NCBI RefSeq assembly: GCF_049800675.1
Contig: NZ_JBLOOT010000004.1
Coordinates: forward strand, 62,001-126,000
Source of the DNA: Cauispirillum nitrogeniifigens
GTDB lineage: Bacteria > Pseudomonadota > Alphaproteobacteria > Rhodospirillales > Rhodospirillaceae
Length of the DNA: 64,000 nucleotides
Direction: 5' to 3'
Shown piece after piece: positions 40,093-49,179 of the stretch; positions within the stretch are counted from its first letter, which is position 1; the number at the start of each line of letters is the position of its first letter. Below the pieces are notes generated by a model, which saw only the letters and a program-made list of their open reading frames with translations, did not search any database and was not told the origin of the DNA. The position numbers and the translations under genes were made by a program.

Positions 40093-42836
40093 TGCGTCAG
40101 GCGCTCCAGGATTGCCGGCAGGTGGACCTGATCGGCCTTGTAGTTGCCGGTCAGGGCGTACATGACCATGTTGACGCCCGCGCGATAGGCGATCTCGCGG
40201 CCGCGCTCGCCGCCGGGCACCACGGGCTGGCGCGGCCGCCCGGAGGCATCGCGCGCCCACGCCCCGGCCCAGTCATTGGCGCCGATGATGACCGGCGAAA
40301 CGGCCTCGGTCCCCGTCGCGCGGGCCGCCGCCGACTGGCTGATCCACACTGGCCCGCCGTCAACCCGCCCCGGCAGCCCCGGCAGCAGGTAGAAGCTGCG
40401 GGTGGCGACATGGTCGTCGGGCAGCGGCGCCAGCGGCGGGATGTCCAGGGTGGTCAGCAGGTCGCGCAGGGCATCGGCGTTTTCCTGGCCCCGCCCGTCG
40501 AACACGATCATGCCGCCCTGGCCGAGGAACCGGCCGACCCGCTCCCGCGCCGCCGCGTCGGGCATCTCCTGGCCCGCCGCCGCCGGCCAGTAGATCAGCG
40601 GGAAGAAGGCGAGTTCGTCGCTGTTGATGTCGAGGCCCATGGGCGGCGCCAACTCCGCCGAGGATCGATCCCCCAGGACGGAGGTCAGGGCCGCCAGCCC
40701 TTCCTCGGCCGTGCGGTCGACGTCGCCCAGGCCGGTGCGCACGTAGGCCAGCCGGGTGTCCAGCGCGGCTTCCAGGGCGAAGGTGTCGGCGTCCTGCGCC
40801 CGTGCCGCGTGCGGGGCCGCCGCCAGCACCGCCAGCACGGCGCCGGCCCCGGCCGCCGCCATGCGGCCGCGCCGCCCCAGCAGGCCGCGCAGGCCATAGC
40901 TGATCAGCAGGTCGAGCAGCAGCAGGGCCAGCGCGGCGCCCAGGAACCAGGGCCGCAGGTCCACCGCCTGCCCCGCCGGAGCGAAGCCGGTGCGCTCCAC
41001 CCCCGGCGGCAGGGTGCCCAGGCCGGCGGGCGGGGCGTCGGCCCCGCTCAGGTTGAGGGCGGTGCGCTGGTCGGCGCGACCGTAGTAGCCCGGCGGATGC
41101 GCCGGGCCGGGGGGCGCGGTGCCACCGACCAGGGCGCGCGCCGTCGGCGGCGGATCGCCCAGGCGGCCGAAGCCGTCCAGGGTCTCCAGCGCCGGCTGCG
41201 GCCCGGCGGCGGCCCCGGCCTCGCCGGTGCCCTGGCCGAGGCCGGTGAGCCGCCGCAGCATCTCCGGGAACAGGCCCGAGAGGGCGAGGTTGGACCATTC
41301 GGCGTTGGCGGTGGTGTGCACCAGCACGACCCAGCCCTGGCCGCGCCGGGCCCCGGTGACCAGCGGCGTGCCGTCGCTCAGGCGCGCCCAGGTGCGCTGC
41401 GGCAGGTCCACCGACGGCTCGGCGAGAACCTGGGAGGTGACCGTGACCTCGGGCGGCACGGCCAGCCCGGCGAAGGGGCCGTCGTCGGGGAAGGGCGCCA
41501 GGGTGGCCGGCTCGGACCACGACAGCACGCCGCCCAGGGTGCGGCCGCCGCCGCGCAGGGCCACCGGCAGCAGGGTGTCCTCCCGCCCGGCCTGCCCCAG
41601 GCCCGGCCCGTCGGCCATCTGCGGCCCGGCGAAGCGGACCAGCACGCCGCCCGCCTCCACCCACGGCTCCAGGCGCTGCGTCGCGCCAGCCGACAGGCGC
41701 CCACCGCCGGAGATCATGAGCACCGAAAGGCGCTGCTCCAGCGCCTGGGCCAACGTCGTCTCGGTGACTTCGGCGAAGGGCTCCAGGGCGCGGCGGACGT
41801 AGTAGGTGTCCGACAGCAGCGGCACGCCGGCGCGCTCCTGCTCGCCGGGGACCACGGCGACGGGGCGGCGCTGCCAGCGGTCGTCGAGCAGCAGCACCCC
41901 GCCGGCACCGGGGGCGCCCTGGCCGCCGGGGGCGCGGACCTCGACACGGGCCAGGGTGCCGCGCAGGTCCGGCGGCAGCAGGATGCGGGCGGTGGCGGTG
42001 GCCTGGCCGGCGGCGAACTGGGCCGGGCCAGCGCCAACCGGGCGGCCGTCCTCGTCCACCGCCTGAACGGTGGCGAGGCGTTCGGGCAGGGCCACGCCGT
42101 CGCCGGCCGGGCGGTGCACCGGCACGCTCAGGCCGTCGGCGGTGCGTTCGGGCGGGCCGAGCAGCAGCGGGGCGAGGGCGGCCGGCGGCTCCACCACCGT
42201 CACCGGGCCATGGCGGCGCAGGGCGTCGATGAGGTCGGCGGTACCGTCCTGGCGCAGGCCGCTGGACACCACCACCGCCTCCGCCGCGCCCAGGGGGTCG
42301 AGCAGTCCGGCGGCGGGGTCGGCGGCCCACGGCTTGGGCGTCAGGCCGCGCACCACGGCGCGCGCATCCTCGGCCGTGCCCAGGCGGCCGACCGCCACCG
42401 GACCGCCGTCGGCCGGTGGGGCGATGGTCAGCACGCGCACAGGCTGCCCCCGCAGGGCGGCGCGGTCGAGGATGGCGTCCAGCGCGGCGCGTCGTTCCTC
42501 CCACGCGGCGGCGGCGCCCCAGCCGTCGTCGATCACCAGCAGCAGCGGCCGGTCGCTGGCCACGCCGCCCGACGGCTGCGGGTTCAGCACCGGCTGGGCC
42601 AGGCCGAGGATGGCCAGCAGCACCGCCAGCAGGCGTAGCAGCAGCAGCCACGGCGGCGTGCGGGCGGCGCTGTCCTCGCGCGCCGCCAGGCCCATCAGCA
42701 GGCGCAGCGGCGGGAACGACTGGCGGCGCGGCGACGGCGGCACCACCCGCAGCAGGTACCAGATGGCCGGCAGGGCGACCAGGGCGGCCAGCACCCAGGG
42801 GGCTCCGAAGCCGAACAGGCCGAGCGGACCGAACAT
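40089..42836 (-). CDS. BatA-like N-terminus with DUF4159 C-terminal domain
   Basis: A 915-residue membrane protein. Residues 1-90 are the aerotolerance-regulator N-terminal region with two helices and VPPSPRRQSFPPLRLL. Residues 95-560 include von Willebrand-like and beta segments (LLLVIDDGWGAAAAWEERR). Helices lie near residues 640-660 and 672-690. From about residue 700 the DUF4159 domain shows DADTFALEAALDTRLAYVRTG, ELAFFPLIYWPA and GGMIVFDGRGQ, ending at NMVMYALTGNYKADQVHLP. It lies between DUF58 and the amidotransferase-like gene, overlapping each start or stop. The order MoxR-DUF58-DUF4159-COG5426 is a known alphaproteobacterial block of unclear function. Confidence 0.85.
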   Translation of the reverse strand: MFGPLGLFGFGAPWVLAALVALPAIWYLLRVVPPSPRRQSFPPLRLLMGLAAREDSAARTPPWLLLLRLLAVLLAILGLAQPVLNPQPSGGVASDRPLLLVIDDGWGAAAAWEERRAALDAILDRAALRGQPVRVLTIAPPADGGPVAVGRLGTAEDARAVVRGLTPKPWAADPAAGLLDPLGAAEAVVVSSGLRQDGTADLIDALRRHGPVTVVEPPAALAPLLLGPPERTADGLSVPVHRPAGDGVALPERLATVQAVDEDGRPVGAGPAQFAAGQATATARILLPPDLRGTLARVEVRAPGGQGAPGAGGVLLLDDRWQRRPVAVVPGEQERAGVPLLSDTYYVRRALEPFAEVTETTLAQALEQRLSVLMISGGGRLSAGATQRLEPWVEAGGVLVRFAGPQMADGPGLGQAGREDTLLPVALRGGGRTLGGVLSWSEPATLAPFPDDGPFAGLAVPPEVTVTSQVLAEPSVDLPQRTWARLSDGTPLVTGARRGQGWVVLVHTTANAEWSNLALSGLFPEMLRRLTGLGQGTGEAGAAAGPQPALETLDGFGRLGDPPPTARALVGGTAPPGPAHPPGYYGRADQRTALNLSGADAPPAGLGTLPPGVERTGFAPAGQAVDLRPWFLGAALALLLLDLLISYGLRGLLGRRGRMAAAGAGAVLAVLAAAPHAARAQDADTFALEAALDTRLAYVRTGLGDVDRTAEEGLAALTSVLGDRSSAELAPPMGLDINSDELAFFPLIYWPAAAGQEMPDAAARERVGRFLGQGGMIVFDGRGQENADALRDLLTTLDIPPLAPLPDDHVATRSFYLLPGLPGRVDGGPVWISQSAAARATGTEAVSPVIIGANDWAGAWARDASGRPRQPVVPGGERGREIAYRAGVNMVMYALTGNYKADQVHLPAILERLTQ

Positions 42837-43762
42837 CAGGCGCCTCCCCGCAGCAGGGCACCCGACAGGGTCTGGTGCAGGCCCAGCAGCGCGCTTTCCG
42901 GCGACATGTCGGTGTGATGCAGTCCGAAGGTCCAGCCCAGGGAGCGGGCCAGGGCGCGCAACGCCTCGCGGTGGGCCAGCAGCCGCTCGACATAGGCACC
43001 GCGGATATCCTCGGCGCGGTTGACCAGCCAGGCGGCGGGCGTCAGCGCCGGGTCAATGAACTGCACCCGGCCGCTGTAGGGCAGGCTTTCCTCCGCAGGG
43101 TCGAGGACCTGGACCACATGCCCCCGCGCCCCGCGCGCGGCCAGGGCGCGCAGGCGCGGCGCGATGTCCTCCACCGGCTCCAGGAAGTCGCCGACCAGGA
43201 CCACTGCGGTGTGGCGCGGCAGCCCGGCCGTCGGGATGTCCCAGGCGCCGGCCCGCTGGAGCGTCCCGGCCAGGCGGTGCAGGGCCAGCCGGCCCGAGGT
43301 CGGGCGGTCGCCGTCCATCAGCAGGCCGACCCGCTCGCCGCCGCGCAGCAGCAGCGAGGCCAGGGCCAGGACCAGCAGCACGGCGCGCTCTCGCTTGCTC
43401 GGCAGAGTGCCGGTGGAGCGCCAGTCCATGCCCGGCCCGCCGGCGCACCACAGGCGCACAGTCTGGGCCGATTCCCACTCATGCTCGCGGACGAAGGGGC
43501 GGTCGGCCTTGGCGGTCTGGCGCCAGTCGATGGCCTGCGCCGGGTCGCCGGCCTGATAGCGGCGGAACTGCCAGAAGCTGTCGCCGGGGCCGGTGCGGCG
43601 GCGCCCGTGGATGCCCTGGGCCACCGTCGCCGCCACCCGCTCGGCCGCCACCAGCAGCGGCGGAAAGGCTGCCGCCGCCTGTTCGGCGCCGATCACCGGG
43701 CCGATCACCGGGCCGATCACCGGGTTAGTGGCATCGGGGGGCGGGACGGAGGGCGCCGCCAT
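42836..43762 (-). CDS. DUF58 family protein
   Basis: A 308-residue protein. The core DUF58 signature is GDSFWQFRRYQAGDPAQAIDWRQTAKADRPFVREHEWE (about 60-97; only parts are quoted as diagnostic), followed by a von Willebrand-like region. It is expected to act with the MoxR ATPase next to it. The N-terminus contains a triple PVIG repeat (residues about 15-25), encoded by three copies of a 12-base unit near 43690-43725, a likely slippage site. Its stop overlaps the next gene's start by one base (TGATG). Four bases separate it from moxR. Confidence 0.88.
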   Translation of the reverse strand: MAAPSVPPPDATNPVIGPVIGPVIGAEQAAAAFPPLLVAAERVAATVAQGIHGRRRTGPGDSFWQFRRYQAGDPAQAIDWRQTAKADRPFVREHEWESAQTVRLWCAGGPGMDWRSTGTLPSKRERAVLLVLALASLLLRGGERVGLLMDGDRPTSGRLALHRLAGTLQRAGAWDIPTAGLPRHTAVVLVGDFLEPVEDIAPRLRALAARGARGHVVQVLDPAEESLPYSGRVQFIDPALTPAAWLVNRAEDIRGAYVERLLAHREALRALARSLGWTFGLHHTDMSPESALLGLHQTLSGALLRGGA

Positions 43763-43765
43763 GGC

Positions 43766-44815
43766 CTAGCCCACCACCTGCTTCAGGCTGTCGATGACGC
43801 CGGGCAGGGTCACGCCGTCGGCCCGCGCCGCGAAGGTCAGGGCCATGCGGTGTTGCAGCACCGGCCGGGCCAGCGCCAGCACGTCGTCCACCGACGGCGC
43901 GTAGCGGCCCTGCATCAGGGCGCGGGCGCGGACCGCCAGCATCAGCGCCTGGCTGGCGCGCGGGCCGGGCCCCCAGGCGACATGGCGGCGCACCGTGTCC
44001 AGCGGGCTGTCCTCCGGGCGGCCGGCGCGCACCAGGGTGAGGATGGCGTCCACCACGCTGTCGCCCACCGGCAGGCGGCGCACCAGGCGCTGGGCGGCGA
44101 TCAGGTCGTCGGCCGTCATCACCGCCTGCGGCGCGATGTCGCGCGCCCCGGTGGTCGACAGCAGCATGCGGCGTTCGGCGTCGCGGTCGGGATAGTGGAC
44201 GTCGACCTGCATCAGGAAGCGGTCGAGCTGCGCCTCGGGCAGGGGGTAGGTGCCTTCCTGCTCCAGCGGGTTCTGGGTCGCCAGGACGTGGAACGGCGTC
44301 GGCAGGTCGTGGCCGTGCCCGGCCACCGAGACGTGGCGCTCCTGCATCGCCTGGAGCAGGGCCGACTGGGTGCGCGGGCTGGCGCGGTTGATCTCGTCGG
44401 CCATCAGCAGTTGGCAGAACACCGGCCCCTTGATGAAGCGGAAGGAACGGCGGCCCTGGGCGTCTTCCTCCAGCACCTCCGAGCCGATGATGTCGGCCGG
44501 CATCAGGTCGGGGGTGAACTGCACCCGGCGGTCCTGAAGGCCCAGCACCGTGCCCAGGGTCTGCACCAGCCGGGTCTTGGCCAGGCCCGGCACGCCGATC
44601 AGCAGGACGTGGCCGCCGGCCAGCAGGGTGATCAGGCTTTCGTCGATGACCTGCTGCTGGCCGTAGATGATCTCGCCGACGGCATCGTGGGCGCGGCGGA
44701 CCAGGGCGCCCAGTCGGTCGACCTCGGTAAGGATTGCGTCCGGGCCGCCCTCGACCCCACCTTGGGGAAGGAAGGGAACTCCGCCGGGCGCCATGTCAAA
44801 GGGTTCGCTGCTCAC
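43766..44815 (-). CDS. MoxR family AAA+ ATPase
   Basis: A 349-residue ATPase of the RavA/MoxR clade. It has the opening IIYGQQQVIDESLITLLAGGHVLLIGVPGLAKT (Walker A GVPGLAKT about 74-81), Walker B LLMADEINRA, sensor segment VLATQNPLEQEGTYPLPEAQLDRFLM and the C-terminal lid. MoxR proteins are chaperone-like and work with von Willebrand-domain partners, here DUF58 and the two large membrane proteins downstream. It heads the operon and is divergent from the DUF1285 gene, with only 44 bases between the starts. Confidence 0.93.
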   Translation of the reverse strand: MSSEPFDMAPGGVPFLPQGGVEGGPDAILTEVDRLGALVRRAHDAVGEIIYGQQQVIDESLITLLAGGHVLLIGVPGLAKTRLVQTLGTVLGLQDRRVQFTPDLMPADIIGSEVLEEDAQGRRSFRFIKGPVFCQLLMADEINRASPRTQSALLQAMQERHVSVAGHGHDLPTPFHVLATQNPLEQEGTYPLPEAQLDRFLMQVDVHYPDRDAERRMLLSTTGARDIAPQAVMTADDLIAAQRLVRRLPVGDSVVDAILTLVRAGRPEDSPLDTVRRHVAWGPGPRASQALMLAVRARALMQGRYAPSVDDVLALARPVLQHRMALTFAARADGVTLPGVIDSLKQVVG

Positions 44816-44859
44816 GGGGCCTCCCCAAATTCCATGATGGTTGTGTTAAGATCGACGCC

Positions 44860-45432
44860 ATGACTGAAAAAGCTGAAACCCCAACGTCCGAAACGCCGCC
44901 CCGGCTGGTGCGAAACGAGTGCGGGGCGTTCAACATCCGCATCGACCGCGACGGTCGCTGGCACTACGAGAACTCGCCCATCGGCCGGCTGCCGCTGGTC
45001 AAGCTGTTCTCCACCGTGCTCAGCCGCGACTCCGACGGCGTCTACTGGCTGACCACGCCGGCCGAGCGCGGCACCATCGAGGTCGAGGATGCCCCCTTCG
45101 TCGCCGTCGAAATGGTCGTCGACGGCTCCGGCGAAAGCCAGGAAATCCGCCTGCGCACCAACATCGACGAGTGGGTGACGGTCGATGCCGACCATCCGCT
45201 GTGGGTGGAAGAGGGGGGGCGCGTGGAGCATGATGCGGCCGGCGGTCCGACTCCCTATGTTCGGGTCAGGGGCGGGCTCGACGCGCGCGTCGCCCGTTCG
45301 GTCTATTATGACTTGGTGGCGATGGCGGTCGAGGGAAAGAGCGGGGCTGACACTCCGCCCGAAAAAGGTACGATTGGCGTATGGAGCAAGGGCCTGTTCT
45401 TTCCCCTGGGTTCGTTCTCGGACGAGACGTGA
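44860..45432 (+). CDS. DUF1285 family protein
   Basis: A 190-residue cytoplasmic protein. The DUF1285 core reads CGAFNIRIDRDGRWHYENSPIGRLPLVKLFSTVLSRDSDGVYWL, with the later PAERGTIEVEDAPFVAVEM and YYDLVAMAV segments. The fold of family members is known, but their function is not. ATG 44860 lies in the short divergent region with moxR. Its last 52 bases overlap the Nudix hydrolase gene in another frame, so translation of the two is linked. The C-terminus GVWSKGLFFPLGS is the usual family ending. Confidence 0.88.
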   Translation: MTEKAETPTSETPPRLVRNECGAFNIRIDRDGRWHYENSPIGRLPLVKLFSTVLSRDSDGVYWLTTPAERGTIEVEDAPFVAVEMVVDGSGESQEIRLRTNIDEWVTVDADHPLWVEEGGRVEHDAAGGPTPYVRVRGGLDARVARSVYYDLVAMAVEGKSGADTPPEKGTIGVWSKGLFFPLGSFSDET

Positions 45433-46040
45433 CGCGCGATGGCCTCGTCCGCGCGCTTGAACGCGGGCGCGGCCGGGGGTTGGGGTCGGATGTCGCCATC
45501 GCGCGGTCCCTGGGCATTCCGCCCAAGGTTCCCGACGCGACCAAGCCGGTGCGGCCGGCGGCCGTGCTGGTGCCCCTGGTCAACCGGCCTGAGGGCTTGC
45601 AGGTCATGCTCACCCGGCGCACCGACCACCTGGCTCACCACGCCGGGCAGGTGTCCTTCCCCGGCGGCCGGCTGGAGGAGGACGACGACGGCCCCGTCGC
45701 CTGCGCCCTGCGCGAATCGGAGGAGGAAACCGGCCTGCCCCCGTCGTGCGTCGACGTGCTGGGGTTCCTCGACGACTACCTGACGGTGACCAACTTCCGC
45801 GTCGTGCCGGTGGTCGGGCTGGTGGCGCCGCCGTTCACCCTGCGCCCCGACCCGTTCGAGGTCGCCGAGGTGTTCGAGGTGCCGCTGGCGTTCCTCGCCG
45901 ACCCGGCCAACCACCAGCGGGTGGAACGGACCCTGGACGGCCGCTCGCGGCCCTACTACGCCATGCCCTATGGCCGTCACTATATATGGGGCGCCACGGC
46001 GGGCATGCTGATCAACCTGTCCCGCGTCCTGCGGGATTGA
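45381..46040 (+). CDS. NUDIX hydrolase, CoA pyrophosphatase (NudL)-like
   Basis: A 219-residue Nudix enzyme. The Nudix box is GGRLEEDDDGPVACALRESEEETGL (about 94-118). It is preceded by the CoA-specific-looking LTRRTDHLAHHAGQVSFPGG, which marks the NudL/CoAse subgroup that cleaves coenzyme A to phosphopantetheine and 3',5'-ADP. ATG 45381 lies inside the DUF1285 gene (52-base overlap). The true start could be later, but the DUF1285 stop at 45432 leaves no other good ATG before the conserved core. The downstream DUF6111 gene begins 25 bases after its stop. Confidence 0.88.
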   Translation: MEQGPVLSPGFVLGRDVTRDGLVRALERGRGRGLGSDVAIARSLGIPPKVPDATKPVRPAAVLVPLVNRPEGLQVMLTRRTDHLAHHAGQVSFPGGRLEEDDDGPVACALRESEEETGLPPSCVDVLGFLDDYLTVTNFRVVPVVGLVAPPFTLRPDPFEVAEVFEVPLAFLADPANHQRVERTLDGRSRPYYAMPYGRHYIWGATAGMLINLSRVLRD

Positions 46041-46064
46041 TGCTCCGGGGGGAGGGCCGCCGTC

Positions 46065-46346
46065 ATGGTTCGTGTTCTGCTGACCTACGTGCTTCCGCTT
46101 CTGGCGCCCGCTGCCGTGTTCGTGCTGTGGACGCTGGCGCGGGCCTCGTATGTGCGGCGCCATGGCGGCCAGCCGCCTGCCATCGAGGACGGGCCGTGGT
46201 TCTGGCTGCTGCTGTCGGGCGGCGTGCTGCTGTTGCTGACCCTGGCCGGCACCGCCCTGCTGGGCGAGGCGGGGCGGCCGGGCGACGTCTACGTGCCGCC
46301 GACGGTGATCGACGGCAAGGTCGTTCCGGGACACCATGAGCGCTAA
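46065..46346 (+). CDS. Small membrane protein, DUF6111 family
   Basis: A 93-residue protein with two membrane helices (about 3-25 and 45-66) and a periplasmic or cytoplasmic tail ending PPTVIDGKVVPGHHER. The tail motif and its position before the CCA-transferase gene match the alphaproteobacterial DUF6111 family, whose function is unknown. Its last 11 bases overlap the start of the CCA gene. It is probably part of a Nudix-DUF6111-CCA operon. Confidence 0.75.
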   Translation: MVRVLLTYVLPLLAPAAVFVLWTLARASYVRRHGGQPPAIEDGPWFWLLLSGGVLLLLTLAGTALLGEAGRPGDVYVPPTVIDGKVVPGHHER

Positions 46347-47697
46347 GGAAGAGGTCGACCCGGAAGCCTTCGAGCCGGCCAAGCTGTCGCGGCTGGCCGG
46401 GGCGCCGCGTGACCCCCTGGGGCAGTTGTCGCCGCAGCCGTGGATGGCGTGGCCGCAGACCAAGGCGGTGCTGGCCGCCCTGACGGCCGGCGGGGCGGAG
46501 GTGCGGTTCGTCGGCGGCTGCGTGCGTGATGCCCTGCTGCACCGGCCGTGCAAGGACATCGACATCGCCACCCCGGACACTCCCGACCGGGTGATGGCCC
46601 TGCTGGCGGCGGCCGGCATCAAGGTGGTGGCGACCGGACTGGCGCACGGCACCGTCACTGCCGTGGTGGGAGAGGGCGCCGAGGCGCGGACCTTCGAGGT
46701 CACCACCCTGCGCCGCGATGTCGCCACCGACGGCCGCCATGCCGAGGTTGAATGGACCACCGACTGGGTGGCCGACGCGGCGCGCCGCGACTTCACCATC
46801 AACGCCATGTCGGCGACGCCCGACGGCGCCGTCTATGACTACTTCGACGGCCTGGCGCATCTGCACCACGGGCGGGTCGTCTTCGTCGGCCGGGCGCAGG
46901 CGCGCATCCGCGAGGACTTCCTGCGTATCCTGCGCTTCTTCCGCTTCCATGCCCGCTACGGCCGGCCGCCCCTCGACCACGAGGGGCTGAAGGCCTGCCA
47001 GATGCTGGCCGATGGCCTGGATGGCCTGTCCGGGGAGCGGGTGCGCGATGAACTGCTCAAGATCCTGGAGACGGACGCCGCGCCCGACGTCCTGCTGGTG
47101 ATGCGCGGCGAGCGCATCCTGGCCCACATCCTGCCCGAGGCCGCCGAGTTCGGCCGCCTGCGCCAGTTGGTGTTCCTCGAAAGCCGGGGGGTGCGCCTGC
47201 CCGGTCTGGAGATCGATCCGCTGCGGCGCCTGGGGGCGGTGCTGGCCGAGGGCACCGACGCGGCGGCGGTGGCCGCGCGCCTGAAGCTGTCCAACGCCCA
47301 GGCGGCGCGGCTGGCCGGGCTGCTGGACGGCACGGTGCGGCCGTGGCCGACGCTGGATACGGTCGAGCGCCAGGGCCTGCTGCGGCGGGTGGGGCGCGAC
47401 GGCCTGCGCGACCGCGCGCTGCTGCTGTGGGCCGGCCAGCGGGCGCTGGAGGGGCGCACCGACTCCCGCCTGACCGCCGGCTGGGTGGCCCTGCTGGAGG
47501 ACGCGGCGGCGCTGCCGATCCCGGAGTTCCCGCTGCGCGGCCGCGACCTGCTGGCCCTGGGCGCGGCGCCCGGGCCGCAGGTCGGCGCCCTGCTGGCGGC
47601 GCTGGAAGAGGAGTGGGAGGCCGGCGGCTACGGGGCCGACCGCGACGCCCTGCTGGCGCAGGCGCGCGACCGGCTTTCGGGCGCGGCGCAACTGTGA
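46336..47697 (+). CDS. cca: CCA tRNA nucleotidyltransferase
   Basis: A 453-residue class II polymerase-beta-type nucleotidyltransferase. It has the motif VRFVGGCVRDALLHRPCKDIDIATPD (catalytic Asp pair DID), RRDFTINAMS, and the AQARIREDFLRILRFFRFHARYG neck region. The C-terminal helical domain is present. It adds or repairs the 3' CCA end of tRNAs, or polyadenylates RNA; the alphaproteobacterial context favours the CCA role. It ends an operon starting with the DUF1285/Nudix genes. Confidence 0.93.
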   Translation: MSAKEEVDPEAFEPAKLSRLAGAPRDPLGQLSPQPWMAWPQTKAVLAALTAGGAEVRFVGGCVRDALLHRPCKDIDIATPDTPDRVMALLAAAGIKVVATGLAHGTVTAVVGEGAEARTFEVTTLRRDVATDGRHAEVEWTTDWVADAARRDFTINAMSATPDGAVYDYFDGLAHLHHGRVVFVGRAQARIREDFLRILRFFRFHARYGRPPLDHEGLKACQMLADGLDGLSGERVRDELLKILETDAAPDVLLVMRGERILAHILPEAAEFGRLRQLVFLESRGVRLPGLEIDPLRRLGAVLAEGTDAAAVAARLKLSNAQAARLAGLLDGTVRPWPTLDTVERQGLLRRVGRDGLRDRALLLWAGQRALEGRTDSRLTAGWVALLEDAAALPIPEFPLRGRDLLALGAAPGPQVGALLAALEEEWEAGGYGADRDALLAQARDRLSGAAQL

Positions 47698-47786
47698 CCT
47701 GCATCACCGCGCGCCGACGGCGAACGGCCTAGAGTTTCGGGATAGGTCGCTGCGTGCGGCCGTGAACGACTCCAGTGAGGCCCTTC

Positions 47787-48485
47787 ATGAAGACGGTATG
47801 CGTGTTCGGCGATTCGGTGGCCCTGGGGCGCGGTGACGAAACCGCCGCCGGGTGGCCCCTCCGGCTGGCCGCGCTGGAGGGCCTGGCCGGGCATGACTTG
47901 GCGGTCTACAACCTGTCGGTGGCTCAGGACACCTCCATCGACATCGCCGACCGCTGGCAGGCCGATTGTCGCGTGCGGCTGCGGCGGGCCGGCGCCTCGG
48001 CCGGCATCGTCTTCGCGTTCGGGCTCTATGACATGGCCGACGAGGCGGGCATTGGCGGCGGCGGTGCCCTGCGCGTGCCGTTGATGGACTCGATGGCCCA
48101 GGCCGAGGCGGTGGTCGGCGCCGCCGTCGAGGTGCGCCCGGTGCTGTGGATCGGCCCGCCGCCGATTCGCCCGCGCACCGCGCCGGTGGTCGAGGACGGC
48201 CACTGGATGAAGTTCTCCCGCGCCCGCCTGGAAGCCCTGAACGCCGCCTACGAGGACATCGCGCGCCGGCTGCGCATCCCCTACCTCAATCTGGTCGAGG
48301 GGCTGGCCGAGTCGGCGGCATGGCAGGCGGCGCAGGAGCAGGGCAACGGCATCCACCCCTGCGGCGACGGGCATGGGGCCATCGCCCGCTCGGTCCACTC
48401 CTGGCCGGCGTGGCGGCTGTGGATGGATGGCGCGGCCATGGGCGTGGCCGCCGTCGGCCGCCCCCACTACGGGCTGGCCGGTTAG
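47787..48485 (+). CDS. SGNH/GDSL-type hydrolase
   Basis: A 232-residue protein with the block I signature VFGDSVALG near the N-terminus (nucleophile Ser about 10), and a C-terminal HPCGDGHGAIA segment placing the Asp/His pair (about 193-199). No signal peptide is seen. Such enzymes are esterases, lipases or acyl-transferases of broad specificity, and the substrate is unknown. GAGG lies 6 bases before ATG 47787; an in-frame GTG four codons upstream overlaps that site. It is convergent with trmL, the two stops being adjacent. Confidence 0.8.
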   Translation: MKTVCVFGDSVALGRGDETAAGWPLRLAALEGLAGHDLAVYNLSVAQDTSIDIADRWQADCRVRLRRAGASAGIVFAFGLYDMADEAGIGGGGALRVPLMDSMAQAEAVVGAAVEVRPVLWIGPPPIRPRTAPVVEDGHWMKFSRARLEALNAAYEDIARRLRIPYLNLVEGLAESAAWQAAQEQGNGIHPCGDGHGAIARSVHSWPAWRLWMDGAAMGVAAVGRPHYGLAG

Positions 48486-48944
48486 CTAGACGCCAGGAAA
48501 TCCCGCCGTCTGGCGCAGGGCCTCGCCGGCCACCAGGGCGGCGGCCATGGCCATGTTCAGCGACCGCGCGCCGGCGGCCATGGGGATGGTGATGCGGGCG
48601 TCGGCGCGGGCGAACACCTCCTCGGGCACGCCGGCGCTCTCGCGGCCCAGCAGCAGGATGTCGTCCGGCGCGAAGGCGAACGCCGTGTGCGCCACGCTGG
48701 CCCGCGTGCTGAGCAGGACCAGCCGCGACGGCGGCGCCAGGGCGTCCAGGAAACGCTCCCACGAGGCATGCCGGGTCACTGCCGCAAGGTCGCGGTAGTC
48801 CATGCCGGCACGGCGCAGGCGCTTGTCTTCCCACAGGAAACCGCACGGTTCGATGATGTCGATCCCGACCCCCAGGCAGGCGCCCAGGCGCAGGACCGCC
48901 CCCGTGTTGTGTGGAATGTCGGGCTGGTACAGGGCAATGCGCAT
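48486..48944 (-). CDS. trmL: tRNA (cytidine(34)-2'-O)-methyltransferase TrmL
   Basis: A 152-residue SPOUT methyltransferase. It has the opening MRIALYQPDIPHNTGAVLRL and the C-terminal trefoil knot (LLLGRESAGVPEEVFARADARITIPM and ARSLNMAMAAALVAGEALRQ). It methylates the ribose of the wobble base in tRNA-Leu isoacceptors. A minimal-length TrmL with no extra domain. It is convergent with the SGNH hydrolase and starts 235 bases from petA, which faces the other way. Confidence 0.94.
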   Translation of the reverse strand: MRIALYQPDIPHNTGAVLRLGACLGVGIDIIEPCGFLWEDKRLRRAGMDYRDLAAVTRHASWERFLDALAPPSRLVLLSTRASVAHTAFAFAPDDILLLGRESAGVPEEVFARADARITIPMAAGARSLNMAMAAALVAGEALRQTAGFPGV

Positions 48945-49179
48945 GCTTTACACGTGCATTAGAAATTTAAGATAAGCAACTGCTAATCTTTCGGACTTTT
49001 CAAAACGGACAAGATGCTTTATACCGCGCGGGTTCGCCGGAGCCTGAAACGTGCCCGATGGGAGTCTGGCTGGGTCCGGTCGTATTGCCGCGCACGGGGG
49101 GTCGCTTTCGACCGGGTGCGCGGTCGTTCTTCACGAAAACGCGCGTACCCCCAGCGTGCAATGGGAGAGGGTTTTGAGG

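Noticed and set aside
40092..42638. An 848-residue plus-strand frame opposite the DUF4159 gene
   Set aside because: Low-complexity Gly/Arg/Gln composition and no motif. The minus-strand frame has overlapping, coupled neighbours.
45306..46808. A 500-residue minus-strand frame opposite the DUF1285-Nudix-CCA genes
   Set aside because: It crosses several well-supported plus-strand genes and shows no recognisable domain.
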